IMG/VR virus record: IMGVR_UViG_3300023281_001371
Coordinates: 1-37,860 of that record
Source: a virus
Length of the DNA stretch: 37,860 bases
Reading direction: 5' to 3' (one strand)
How positions within the stretch are numbered: the first letter of the stretch is position 1; the number at the start of each line of letters is the position of its first letter. The notes under the pieces were generated by a model. That model was given only the letters and a program-made list of their open reading frames with translations, ran no database searches and had not been told where the DNA came from. Shown piece by piece: positions 14,412 to 22,304 of the stretch. The translations under genes and the position numbers were made by a program.

Positions 14412-16960
14412 TGGTTCGGGTTGGATTCTTTACCCGTCAAGAGTCGAAGACGGGATTCAACAAAGTTACTAAGACGGGAATTACTTCAGAGCAACTGAGG
14501 TTGTTTGGAGTAGAGCACATGCAGCAGCGCGGGCTCGCTGGCATCGCTGATATGAATCCATCAGCGAAGTATCCTTGCATGGAGCCGTCTGGTTCAAAGA
14601 ATCCGCTCATTTACATGCTGGGTGAGGCTCCTAGTCTTGACGACGACCGTGAGGGTCGACACTTTGCGGGACCCGCGGGTAAGTTGCTGCGACCTGACTT
14701 CGGTACGCTGACGCCGAAGATTCGATTCAACAATTGTGTAAGGACGCATCCATCTGGAGGTAGGCTTCCGTCAATCAGTGAAGTCGAGTGCTTCAGGCAG
14801 TCTGTCGTAGATGATATTCAGGAGACTAAACCCAAGATCATCGTAGCGGTAGGAGCGCTGGCAGCTCAATGGTTGCTGCCCAAGCTCGGCAAGATCTCAG
14901 TGCTTAGAGGTCGACGATTTCCTGTCACAGTCGGCACGCATAGTTGCTGGGTCTATCCCATCTATCATCCGTCATACATCCTTAGAATCAAGGACAAACG
15001 TGAGGCTGATGTTGCTGGGGTTGAGTACCTTCGAGTGTTTCATGCTGATAATGAAGCAATCGTGAAAAACGCTCACTGCGTCCCAGAGACTGACATCATC
15101 GATGGGAGCTGTAACTCAGGTATCGAGTTTGCGTACACAGTCAAGAAGGTCGAAGCAGCATTAGAGAAGCTTTCAAAAGAGAAGTACGTCGCGTTTGACC
15201 TCGAGACGACGAGACTGAGACCCTACTACGCTGACTCAGAAATACTCTCAATAGCTATCGCGGGGTCAGACTTCTGTGTTGGTATTCCTATTGACCATCC
15301 CCAAAGCCCTTTCACGGTTAGCGAGAAGGCTAAGGTCAAGGATCTGCTATGGAATTGGCTCCTCAGTCCCAGCCGCAAGATCGCTCAGAACGCATCGTTT
15401 GATATCGAGTGGTTGACTTGGTGGTTTGGCCCCGATGCGGCGCGTGCCTCGTCATGGGAAGATACGATGGTGCAGTCATATGTCCTCGACTCCCGGCCTG
15501 GGGGTAAGGGACTCGACTTCATGATTAGACAGTACTTTGGATTCTCTCTGAAGAGCTTGTCTAACGTCAACTTCAAGGATCTAGGAGCGACTCCTCTTGA
15601 TGAATTGTTGAGCTACAACTGTCTCGACTCCAAGTGGACGCTGCCTTTGTTCAAAGTTCAACAAGCGAGAATCAAGAAAGACGGGCTGCTGCGTATTTAT
15701 GAAGAGCATATACGTAGAATCCCGACTGTGATCCTCGCTCAAGCGGCAGGACTCCCTGTCGATGTCGATAGGGTTGAGGCCTTCCAAGCAAAGTACACTA
15801 CTCGGATCGAAGCAGTGCGTGGGGAGATCGCAACGCTACCCGAAGTGATTGTTTATGAGCAAGAGTTCGGACACTTCAACCCAGCATCTACACCTCAACT
15901 GGTTACTATCTTTCGCGACATCCTCAAAAGGCCAGAAGGTCAAAGGGCGGGCACTAAATACTCCACGGACAAGAAAGCTCTGGGTGTTATGGAGGAAGTC
16001 CCGCTTGCCGAGAAGATCCTGGAACTTCGAACGTTAGTCAAACTCAAGAGCACATACATAGATAAGCTCCACCCGGATGCAAAGGGCTCGGATACTTATC
16101 CTGATGGCAGGATTCATCCTCTGTTCAAGACTGTATCAACAGTCACAGGGCGGCTGTCAAGCAGTGAACCTAATGGACAGAACTTTCCAAAGCGAACCAA
16201 TCCAGAGATTAGATCTCAGATTGTAGCTCTGCCTGGATGGAGTATGGTCAGCGTCGACTATGGACAGATTGAGGCTAGAGTGATCGCGATGGCCTCGGGA
16301 GATAAGTATCTCTTAGCTGCATTGTGGGAGGATTACGACATCCACATGCACTGGACTGAGCGCGTGATAGAGGTCTGGCCTAAGATCTTCAAGCAGCGGG
16401 GCGGAGATAAGAAGAAGTTCAGAGGGGACATCAAGAACCAATTCACGTTCCCGTTGTTCTATGGTTCCCGTCCCAAGAGTATTGCGAAGGCGTTGAGTAT
16501 GCCTGATGGCCTAGCTGACCGGCTCTATGATGAATTCTGGGATACCTTCCCCACAGTCTTGAAGTGGCAGTCCAAGTTGAAGAAGGACTATCAGAAGAAG
16601 GGCTATGTAGAGACATTGACTGGCCGGCGTAGATATGCTCCAATGAGCACAAACATGGTCATCAATACTCCAGTGCAGGGGACAGCTTCTGACATAGTAG
16701 TCGATGCGATGAATAGGTTGTCAGAGTATGCTGATGAGAAGCAGGTGTCCTGGTTGCAACCTGTTCTAAACATCCATGATGATTTGACGTTCCTCGTGCC
16801 TAACTCAGAGCTCGATGGGGCTATTGAGATTATCAAGAAGATGATGCTTGTCTGCGACTATGCGTGGTCGAAGGATGCACCTATTGAGATAGAGATGGCC
16901 GTAGGCCCTGATTGGTTTCGCTTGGAAGAGATTGGTAAATTTCAGTCGCATAAGGTTTGA
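14411..16960 (+). CDS. Family A DNA polymerase with UDG-like N-terminal domain
   Basis: 849 residues. Residues about 60-215 resemble a uracil-DNA glycosylase superfamily domain (LGEAPSLDDDREGRHFAGPA, then PIYHPSYILR). The 3'-5' exonuclease follows with AFDLETT (about 261-267), AQNASFDIEWL and YNCLDSKWTL. The polymerase has motif A SVDYGQIEAR (about 613-622), motif B region KNQFTFPLFYG and motif C NIHDD (about 785-789). It is therefore a proofreading replicative polymerase. A UDG-like N-terminal domain is also known in the SPO1 polymerase. The GTG start shares a base with the clamp stop (TAGTG). Confidence 0.9.
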   Translation: MVRVGFFTRQESKTGFNKVTKTGITSEQLRLFGVEHMQQRGLAGIADMNPSAKYPCMEPSGSKNPLIYMLGEAPSLDDDREGRHFAGPAGKLLRPDFGTLTPKIRFNNCVRTHPSGGRLPSISEVECFRQSVVDDIQETKPKIIVAVGALAAQWLLPKLGKISVLRGRRFPVTVGTHSCWVYPIYHPSYILRIKDKREADVAGVEYLRVFHADNEAIVKNAHCVPETDIIDGSCNSGIEFAYTVKKVEAALEKLSKEKYVAFDLETTRLRPYYADSEILSIAIAGSDFCVGIPIDHPQSPFTVSEKAKVKDLLWNWLLSPSRKIAQNASFDIEWLTWWFGPDAARASSWEDTMVQSYVLDSRPGGKGLDFMIRQYFGFSLKSLSNVNFKDLGATPLDELLSYNCLDSKWTLPLFKVQQARIKKDGLLRIYEEHIRRIPTVILAQAAGLPVDVDRVEAFQAKYTTRIEAVRGEIATLPEVIVYEQEFGHFNPASTPQLVTIFRDILKRPEGQRAGTKYSTDKKALGVMEEVPLAEKILELRTLVKLKSTYIDKLHPDAKGSDTYPDGRIHPLFKTVSTVTGRLSSSEPNGQNFPKRTNPEIRSQIVALPGWSMVSVDYGQIEARVIAMASGDKYLLAALWEDYDIHMHWTERVIEVWPKIFKQRGGDKKKFRGDIKNQFTFPLFYGSRPKSIAKALSMPDGLADRLYDEFWDTFPTVLKWQSKLKKDYQKKGYVETLTGRRRYAPMSTNMVINTPVQGTASDIVVDAMNRLSEYADEKQVSWLQPVLNIHDDLTFLVPNSELDGAIEIIKKMMLVCDYAWSKDAPIEIEMAVGPDWFRLEEIGKFQSHKV

Positions 16961-16966
16961 ATTTTT

Positions 16967-16981
16967 ACATGTGCATATAAC
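16967..16981 (+). promoter_or_regulatory. Promoter-like motif ACATGT-GCA-TATAAC
   Basis: Immediately after polA, preceded by TTTTT. Good match to the recurring motif. It is placed exactly upstream of a non-coding, structured and terminated stretch, so it probably drives an RNA gene starting near 16988. Confidence 0.65.
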
Positions 16982-16987
16982 TTGGGG

Positions 16988-17252
16988 TCCTTGGTGGGGA
17001 TGGGCCGGGATTTCCATGTCGGTTCCTCTGGTCCGTCCCCATCAGGGATACGTTGATAAGATGAACTGGCAAAGGCTTATCGACGTCGGCACATGAATTA
17101 GAGCCACGAAATGAGGTCCGCTTGACGCGGTTGTGGGTCTTACCTCGCCCATGATTGTCGATTGGAGTAGCGTAGATCTCAGGAGGAAGGGTCCGATTCA
17201 TTGTGCCCCACACTTGGGAGGCATCGGGACCAGGCCCGGTGTCTCCCTTTTT
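16988..17252 (+). ncRNA. Candidate stand-alone non-coding RNA gene, about 265 nt
   Basis: Promoter motif at 16967-16981, intrinsic terminator at 17216-17252, and no credible gene between. Paired arms are strong. GGGGATGGGCC (16996-17006) pairs with 17030-17040 over 11 bp with G-U pairs. CGTTGATAAG (17051-17060) pairs with CTTATCGACG (17076-17085) over 10 bp. CCGC/GCGG (17118-17130) lies inside GAGGT/ACCTC (17113-17146). GATTGGA (about 17160-17166) can pair with TCCGATT (about 17192-17198). No tRNA T-loop, tmRNA or RNase P signature was recognised. The role is unknown; a regulatory RNA, a protein-titrating RNA or a packaging-type RNA are possibilities. Confidence 0.7.
17216..17252 (+). terminator. 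Strong intrinsic terminator
   Basis: GGGAGGCATCGGG (17216-17228) pairs along all 13 positions with CCCGGTGTCTCCC (17235-17247), with two G-U pairs, around the loop ACCAGG. It is followed by TTTTT (17248-17252). The T-run is shared with the upstream edge of the next promoter motif. Confidence 0.88.
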
Positions 17253-17267
17253 ACATGTCCCTATAAT
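17253..17267 (+). promoter_or_regulatory. Promoter-like motif ACATGT-CCC-TATAAT
   Basis: Perfect copy of the recurring motif, directly abutting the terminator T-run. It should start a transcript near 17274 that reads into the clamp loader gene. No -35 consensus is present 17 bp upstream; that position is inside the terminator stem. Confidence 0.7.
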
Positions 17268-17272
17268 TGGGG

Positions 17273-17368
17273 GTGGCGGCAGTTTGGGCTTCCTAGTATG
17301 GCCGAACCCTCCGCCTGCCTCCTCTCCTCCTCAAGGCCGTGGGGTGGACTGTCGCCACACCTTTTTCT
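17273..17368 (+). promoter_or_regulatory. Structured leader or second small RNA before the clamp loader
   Basis: GTGGCGGCAGT (about 17273-17283) pairs over 11 bp with ACTGTCGCCAC (about 17348-17358). Inner arms ATGGCC and GGCCGT add to the stem. The structure is followed by CCTTTTTCT and then the ATG at 17369. No Shine-Dalgarno lies between stem and ATG. It could be an attenuator or terminator of a second small RNA, or a translation-control leader. Confidence 0.5.
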
Positions 17369-18358
17369 ATGGAACAACTCACCCTCAAGTATCGACCTAA
17401 ATCATTTGATGAAGTGGTTGGGCATGAACACGCTGTCACAGCTCTCAGGCAGACACTGAGTGATGGAAGTGCGCGTTCATTCATCTTCGCTGGTCCCTCT
17501 GGTATCGGCAAGACTACATTCGCCCGCATCATCGCTAATGAACTGAACTGTGACCCCTTCAATGTGAAAGAGATTGATGCCGCGACTCATACGGGCATCG
17601 ATGCTATGAGGGAGGTCACAGAGTCACTTCAGTACAGCACCTTTGGTACGAATCAGAGTCGGGTGATTCTGGTTGATGAATGCCATGCTCTAAGTAAGGC
17701 TGCGTGGCAGAGTCTACTCAAGATCGTGGAGGAACCGCCGGCCAATGTATATTGGTGTTTCCTCACTACGGAACCCGATAAGATTCCAGAGACGATCAAG
17801 ACGCGCTGCCAAGTTTATGCGCTGAAACCTCTTAGTGACGATGATCTGTTCAACCTCCTCATAGACATCTGTGAGAAGGAGAGCATCACGCCCGAAGACG
17901 GTAAAGCATTCGAGGGGGTGCTAGACCTTTGTGTCAGGCGAGCTGATGGTAGTCCGCGACGAGCGATCATGGCTCTGTCGAAAGCGAGTAAGTGTGCAGA
18001 TCGCAAAGAGGCAGCAGGACTCCTCGATGTCTTAGAGGATGATGACAGCGCTGACATCAAAGAGCTGTGCAAGATTCTCTACAAGCCAGGTCTCACGTGG
18101 AAGAAGGCGATGGGAGTTCTAACCAAGCTCAAAGGAATCCATCCTGAGACAATCAGGCTTCAAGTTGCAGCCTACTATCAAGCATCGCTTCTAGGTGCAG
18201 CGACTGATGGTCAGTCAGAGAAGAGCATCGTTCAATCATTACAGATTCTACAGGCGTTTGGTGAGCCCTATAAAGTCGGGTCGACAACCAACATGCTCTA
18301 TCCTGTGATCCTGTCTGTAGGAGAAGTTATCTACGGAGGAGAACATGAAGCTGGCTGA
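17369..18358 (+). CDS. Clamp loader AAA+ ATPase (DnaX-like)
   Basis: 329 residues from ATG 17369, opening MEQLTLKYRPKSFDEVVG, the standard DnaX/RFC start. Walker A is GPSGIGKTT (about 41-49), Walker B LVDECHALS, then SLLKIVEEPP and the sensor/finger region TTEPDKIPETIKTRCQ. It would load the 13353 clamp. It is shorter than bacterial DnaX and lacks the four-Cys zinc module. The C-terminal half (about 215-329) is the helical oligomerisation collar. A GTG at 17339 is a less likely start. No ribosome-binding site is visible. Confidence 0.87.
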   Translation: MEQLTLKYRPKSFDEVVGHEHAVTALRQTLSDGSARSFIFAGPSGIGKTTFARIIANELNCDPFNVKEIDAATHTGIDAMREVTESLQYSTFGTNQSRVILVDECHALSKAAWQSLLKIVEEPPANVYWCFLTTEPDKIPETIKTRCQVYALKPLSDDDLFNLLIDICEKESITPEDGKAFEGVLDLCVRRADGSPRRAIMALSKASKCADRKEAAGLLDVLEDDDSADIKELCKILYKPGLTWKKAMGVLTKLKGIHPETIRLQVAAYYQASLLGAATDGQSEKSIVQSLQILQAFGEPYKVGSTTNMLYPVILSVGEVIYGGEHEAG

Positions 18359-18566
18359 CCTTGATAAGCAGCAGCGTACTCGAGTTTGGATCAAGGATGC
18401 GATTAGATATGAAGAGCATGAAGGGGTCCATACTTATCACGCATGCCAGTGTGGTAGAAGGAACACAAGGTCAGGTCGCTGCGCTGAATGTTGGCGTGAT
18501 TGTTTGAAGGAGTTAGGAGATGAGCTGGCGAATCAATGCTGGGAGATGGACGTGGATGATGGTTAG
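18345..18566 (+). CDS. Small zinc-binding protein
   Basis: 73 residues. Four cysteines form CQCG and CAEC pairs about 15 residues apart, giving a treble-clef or ribbon-like zinc site. A GGAGGAG Shine-Dalgarno precedes the ATG, which overlaps the clamp loader end. It might be an accessory to the loader, but the function is unknown. Confidence 0.6.
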   Translation: MKLADLDKQQRTRVWIKDAIRYEEHEGVHTYHACQCGRRNTRSGRCAECWRDCLKELGDELANQCWEMDVDDG

Positions 18567-18960
18567 AAAACTATTGATAGCGATGTTGCTTGCTGGATGT
18601 GCAGATTCATCCTCAGCAGCAGTACCGATCGACGTGACGGGGACCTGGAAGGGTTCTTGGACAAGCACTGACTTTCCTGCGATGGGCTCTATTGAGTTTG
18701 AACTTGATGAGGATGGAGAGGGGCGGGGGCTCATCCAAGGATCAGTCTGCCTCTCTGGAATTGAGGTTCGAGCTACCATAGGCAGTTCGGGTCGTGTCGT
18801 TACAATCGAGATGCAGTCGCCTGTAGCCCTTCCTGCGTTGTTGGCTGAGCTATCTGTCTCTAGAAATTCGTTGCAGATGTCAGGAACATACCGGAATATC
18901 AATGGGGGTTTCCTGTGTGTTGGAGACGGAACAATGATTCTGCAGAAAGAAGTTGAATGA
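18556..18960 (+). CDS. Phage-encoded lipoprotein
   Basis: 134 residues from the first ATG of an ATG-ATG pair (18556/18559), preceded by GGGAG. The N-terminus MMVRKLLIAMLLAGCADSSS has the basic, hydrophobic and lipobox (LAGC, Cys15) parts of a type II signal peptide. The mature part is a β-rich domain starting VTGTWKGSWTS, resembling small β-barrel lipoproteins. Phage lipoproteins often modify the host surface, for example in superinfection exclusion. That role is inferred. Confidence 0.7.
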   Translation: MMVRKLLIAMLLAGCADSSSAAVPIDVTGTWKGSWTSTDFPAMGSIEFELDEDGEGRGLIQGSVCLSGIEVRATIGSSGRVVTIEMQSPVALPALLAELSVSRNSLQMSGTYRNINGGFLCVGDGTMILQKEVE

Positions 18961-19025
18961 AGCCGCTAGTGATATACGTAGGACCAACCGTTGTTTCCTA
19001 TTCTAACTGACCCAAAGGAGAAATC

Positions 19026-19526
19026 ATGAGTACGAGACCCGAATTAGGTGACCTCGAGAAGCACATCTTGATCGACAAGAATGATCTAGATGATGAGCTT
19101 GTTCACCAACCTGAAATCTACTTCCATGCTTGCGAAGGATATGCTCTAGCTGTATCCGAGCGCGACGCAGCGAAGTTGGATCAAGAGAAGATGGCAGCCC
19201 AAGTGTCCGTCGATTGTCGCGAGAAGTTAGAGGCTGACGGCAAGCGTGCAACTGAAGCGCTCGTCAGTTCCTGCGTCTTGCTTGATGATAGAATGATTGC
19301 AGCGAAGCAAGCGTACTTGGCTGCGAAGTTAGAGGCTGACCTGTGGTCTGCGCAGAAAGATGCTTACAGTCAGCGCGGTTATATGCTGCGGGATCTATGC
19401 GGACTCTACGTTGCAAACTACTATTCAGAGAGTGCAGTAGAGGGGCAGCACAGCAATAAGGTCATGGATCAGGCCAACATCAAAAATCGTCAACAAATAA
19501 GAGATAAAAAGTTGGCGAACGCCTAG
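19026..19526 (+). CDS. Helical phage protein upstream of ssb and recA
   Basis: 166 residues behind an excellent AAAGGAG. It is almost entirely helical, with a heptad-like central part (about 40-125: YALAVSERDAAKLDQEKMAA and beyond), suggesting a coiled coil. This type of protein is frequent in phages next to single-strand binding and recombination genes, but no biochemical name can be given. A recombination-mediator role is possible and unproven. Confidence 0.65.
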   Translation: MSTRPELGDLEKHILIDKNDLDDELVHQPEIYFHACEGYALAVSERDAAKLDQEKMAAQVSVDCREKLEADGKRATEALVSSCVLLDDRMIAAKQAYLAAKLEADLWSAQKDAYSQRGYMLRDLCGLYVANYYSESAVEGQHSNKVMDQANIKNRQQIRDKKLANA

Positions 19527-19536
19527 TTCTCAAGTC

Positions 19537-19551
19537 TCATGTAGATATGGT
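19537..19551 (+). promoter_or_regulatory. Variant promoter-like motif TCATGT-AGA-TATGGT
   Basis: Keeps the spacing of the recurring motif but has two changes in the -10-like half. It lies 52 bp upstream of the ssDNA-binding gene. Confidence 0.35.
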
Positions 19552-19603
19552 TTCGTATACAAGTTGGAACCAGTGGCTTTGACAGCCCTACAAGAGACTC
19601 AAA

Positions 19604-20467
19604 ATGGCCCGAAAGAAAACATTCAGTTACAAGAAGCGATCGAAGGAAAAGCTCCAGAAACGCGCTGAGCAGCAAGGAGGGCTGTTCGACAGCGTCTACA
19701 AGGATAAGTTCTCAACGTTTGTTCCTAAGGAGGGATCACATCGTCTGAGAGTTATGCCGCCGACCTGGGATGATGCAGATCATTATGGGTACGACGTCTG
19801 GCTGCACTCCTCAGTAGGTCCTGATAACCAGACCTATGTTTGTCTCAATGAGATGAACAAGGGAGCCTGTCCCCTCTGCGAAGAGCGGGCTAAGGCCCAA
19901 CGTCGAGGCGATGATGAGTACGCAAGCGAATTGCGTCCCTATCGCCGCGTTCTGATGTGGGTTGTCAACCGGGCTACAGAAGATGAAGGTCCTGTCCTTT
20001 ATCCGATGCCTTGGTCGATGGACCGAGACATCACAGCTATGTCGATCGACAAGCAGTCAGGAGAGATTCTCTACGTCGACGATCCTGAAGAGGGGTTTGA
20101 CCTCGACTTTGAACGTCGGGGAACAGGGATGACGACTAAGTATGTTGGCATCGCTATTGGACGCAGAAGTAGTCCGCTTGCTGATGATGAAGATGTCTCA
20201 GACAAGTGGCTGAACTTCATTACTGACAATCCTCTGACAGACGTTATCAACTTCTTTGACTACGAGCATATCTCGAAAGTCTTCAGCGGAGGGGCGGCAG
20301 CTTCTACTGATGATGACGACGATGACGATGACGATGATGCTGTTGTAATCGATGCTGATGATGACGACGATGACAATGAGGCTGACGCCGTTGACATCGA
20401 CGACGATGACGATGACGATGAGGAGCCTCAGACAGGAATGCGCCGCCGACAGCGAGTGCGTAATTAG
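19604..20467 (+). CDS. T4 gp32-like single-stranded DNA-binding protein
   Basis: 287 residues. A basic N-terminus (MARKKTFSYKKRSKEKLQKR) precedes an OB-type core. The core includes HRLRVMPPTW and a cysteine knuckle CLNEMNKGACPLCEE that parallels the zinc subdomain of phage ssDNA-binding proteins. The C-terminal tail (about 240-278) is a run of aspartates in three blocks, then a short basic end. Acidic tails of this kind recruit replication and recombination partners. It is followed by the RecA-like gene. The Asp tract is GAT/GAC low-complexity DNA. Confidence 0.8.
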   Translation: MARKKTFSYKKRSKEKLQKRAEQQGGLFDSVYKDKFSTFVPKEGSHRLRVMPPTWDDADHYGYDVWLHSSVGPDNQTYVCLNEMNKGACPLCEERAKAQRRGDDEYASELRPYRRVLMWVVNRATEDEGPVLYPMPWSMDRDITAMSIDKQSGEILYVDDPEEGFDLDFERRGTGMTTKYVGIAIGRRSSPLADDEDVSDKWLNFITDNPLTDVINFFDYEHISKVFSGGAAASTDDDDDDDDDDAVVIDADDDDDDNEADAVDIDDDDDDDEEPQTGMRRRQRVRN

Positions 20468-20475
20468 ACCGGGTC

Positions 20476-20560
20476 GAGGGAGGCGTATTGTTCTTGTTGG
20501 TGTGTGTCGTGGTTGTGTTACTCTCCTTCGCAATCAAAGCATTGATGATACGTCTCCCTC
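20476..20560 (+). promoter_or_regulatory. Long-range stem in the leader of the RecA-like gene
   Basis: GAGGGAGGCGTAT (20476-20488) pairs with ATACGTCTCCCTC (20548-20560) over 13 bp with one G-U. It encloses about 59 nt. The ATG at 20570 lacks a Shine-Dalgarno. A role in translation control or transcript stability is inferred. Confidence 0.45.
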
Positions 20561-20569
20561 ATTTTACTC

Positions 20570-21553
20570 ATGACTGAAGCAGCAGAGACAACAGGCGGCA
20601 TTTACTTCAAAGAGTCTCATGATACTGAGACCTTCACGACTGGTTGTACGCTGCTCGACTGCGCTCTCGGAGGGGGCTGGGCAGTCGGGAGAATATGTAA
20701 CATCGTAGGGGATAAGTCGACGGGCAAGACTTTGGCTGCGATCGAGGCTTGCGCTAACTATGCAGCTAAATACGATGTAGCCCCTATCTACTATGCAGAA
20801 GCAGAGGCTGCGTTTGATGTGACCTATGCCGAATCATTAGGTCTTCCTGTAGCAAGAGTGAATTTTGTCGAGGACTGCTTCACAGTAGAAGCACTCTTTG
20901 ATGCTCTAACTACAGTTGTCGCTGACCATGATGAAGCGCTGTTCGTAATCGATTCACTCGACGCATTGAGTGACCAGGCTGAGCTTGATAGAGAGATGGG
21001 TGCGGGAACTTATGGAGCATCGAAGGCGAAGCAGCTCTCTCAAATGTTCCGCCGCCTAGTGAAGAAGATGGGGGCCAAGAAGGTTACTGTGATGGTCATC
21101 TCTCAGGTTAGAGATAATATCGGGGTTACCTTTGGTAAGAAGGTTACACGGTCAGGAGGCCGGGCTCTCGACTTCTATGCGTCGCAGGTTTTATGGCTCA
21201 GCCACATCGCACGCATCAAGAAGATCCGTAAGGGGATTGAGCGCGTTGTGGGTGTGCGCGTGAAGGGGATGGTCGAGAAGAACAAGGTCGGTCTTCCCTT
21301 CCGTGAGATTGAGTTCCCTATCTACTTTTCCTATGGAGTAGAAGATGTTGTTGCTGGGCTCACATGGCTTATAGATAATAAGCAGACTAGCGTCTATAAT
21401 CTCGATGAATCAGCGGCCAAGAAACTGCTCAAGAGGATAGAGAAGGTAGACGATGAAGAATACTTCAAGCACAAGGAAGGGGTCAGCGCTGCTGTAAAGA
21501 AGGCGTGGGCTCAGGTTGAGCAGAGTTTTGCTCCGAGACGGAGAAAGTATTGA
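20570..21553 (+). CDS. RecA/UvsX-like recombinase
   Basis: 327 residues. It has a Walker A GDKSTGKT (about 47-54), the YYAEAEAAFD strand (the catalytic Glu region), Walker B ALFVIDSLDAL and an L2-like region VMVISQVRDNIGVTFGKK with RSGGRAL. The protein would form filaments on ssDNA and pair homologous strands, working with the upstream ssDNA-binding protein and the downstream Mre11/Rad50 pair. It is UvsX-like in length and lacks the long bacterial RecA C-terminal domain. It overlaps the next ATG (TGATG). Confidence 0.87.
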   Translation: MTEAAETTGGIYFKESHDTETFTTGCTLLDCALGGGWAVGRICNIVGDKSTGKTLAAIEACANYAAKYDVAPIYYAEAEAAFDVTYAESLGLPVARVNFVEDCFTVEALFDALTTVVADHDEALFVIDSLDALSDQAELDREMGAGTYGASKAKQLSQMFRRLVKKMGAKKVTVMVISQVRDNIGVTFGKKVTRSGGRALDFYASQVLWLSHIARIKKIRKGIERVVGVRVKGMVEKNKVGLPFREIEFPIYFSYGVEDVVAGLTWLIDNKQTSVYNLDESAAKKLLKRIEKVDDEEYFKHKEGVSAAVKKAWAQVEQSFAPRRRKY

Positions 21554-22086
21554 TGAACAGACGAGACTTATTCAAAGGCGCAGTAGGAGTCGTAGCAGGG
21601 ACGGCTCTCGCTGGCCGGGTTGCGGCTGAGGAGATTTTCCAACATCCTACTCAGCTTGATGGGCTAGATGCTCGCTACCTCGAGTGGGATGACTACTGGA
21701 ATGATCCTGATGATCCGCTTGGGCTCCCAGATCGGCTGGGGCGTTGGGGATTCGGACCTAATCAATATTGGTTGTCTGATATACGCATCTCGGGAGCGGG
21801 CGTACGTCAACTCAATGAAGCGTCTAGGGGCCATAAAGAGAAATCATATTCAATCGAGCTTGAGGGTTGTATGATTAGGGGTGAAGGCGAGCCTCTTGAT
21901 TTCATTACAAGAGCTGGGCCTGGATCAAGAGCGACTCGCTGTAAATTTGAACGGATAATCCATCAAAGCTATTGGTATTCGGGGACGACATCGGGGATCC
22001 AGACCAGCGATACGAGTGCCCCTGGCTGGACCATCACTCCAGACCCAACTGTCAACGACTGTGATCATCCCGATGTGAGTGCTTGA
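21553..22086 (+). CDS. Tat-exported protein of unknown function
   Basis: 177 residues from ATG 21553. The N-terminus MNRRDLFKGAVGVVAGTALA followed by GRVAAEE is a clear twin-arginine signal: RR at 3-4, a hydrophobic stretch, and an AxA-like site near 25. The mature part contains Trp/Asp-rich DARYLEWDDYWNDPDD and a segment (SIELEGCMIRGEG) reminiscent of a β-helix turn. Tat export of a folded protein is unusual in a phage. It sits between recombination genes with coupled starts. No enzyme family is recognised. Confidence 0.7.
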   Translation: MNRRDLFKGAVGVVAGTALAGRVAAEEIFQHPTQLDGLDARYLEWDDYWNDPDDPLGLPDRLGRWGFGPNQYWLSDIRISGAGVRQLNEASRGHKEKSYSIELEGCMIRGEGEPLDFITRAGPGSRATRCKFERIIHQSYWYSGTTSGIQTSDTSAPGWTITPDPTVNDCDHPDVSA

Positions 22087-22304
22087 TGGATTACGGGACT
22101 GACAACTACCCACACGAGTATCCTGTATTCGATAAAGCACTCAAGAGCGCTTACAGGACTGGTTGGCGTCGATGGAATGCAGGTGTTGAGTGTGATATGG
22201 ATGCTGGACCATGTGCTTGCGGGGCGTGGCATAACCACGATGAACAGCGTGTGTCTAAGTGGCCGTTGTTCAGGGATACTCAGTCGATTCCAGATTCATG
22301 GTAG
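22086..22304 (+). CDS. Small hypothetical protein
   Basis: 72 residues from an ATG overlapping the previous stop (TGATG). It contains HEYPVFDKALKSAYRTGWRRW and a Cys/His-rich CDMDAGPCACGAWHNHDE that could bind a metal. The 3' end overlaps the nuclease gene by 7 nt. Function unknown. Confidence 0.55.
   Translation: MDYGTDNYPHEYPVFDKALKSAYRTGWRRWNAGVECDMDAGPCACGAWHNHDEQRVSKWPLFRDTQSIPDSW

Noticed and set aside
17133-17459. 108-codon + frame over the RNA gene, its terminator and the clamp loader start
   Set aside because: It runs across a strong terminator and a promoter motif and has no ribosome-binding site or recognisable domain.
20310-20440. GAT/GAC-rich repeat suggestive of a microsatellite or CRISPR
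   Set aside because: It encodes the acidic tail of the ssDNA-binding protein in frame, with no spacer-repeat pattern.
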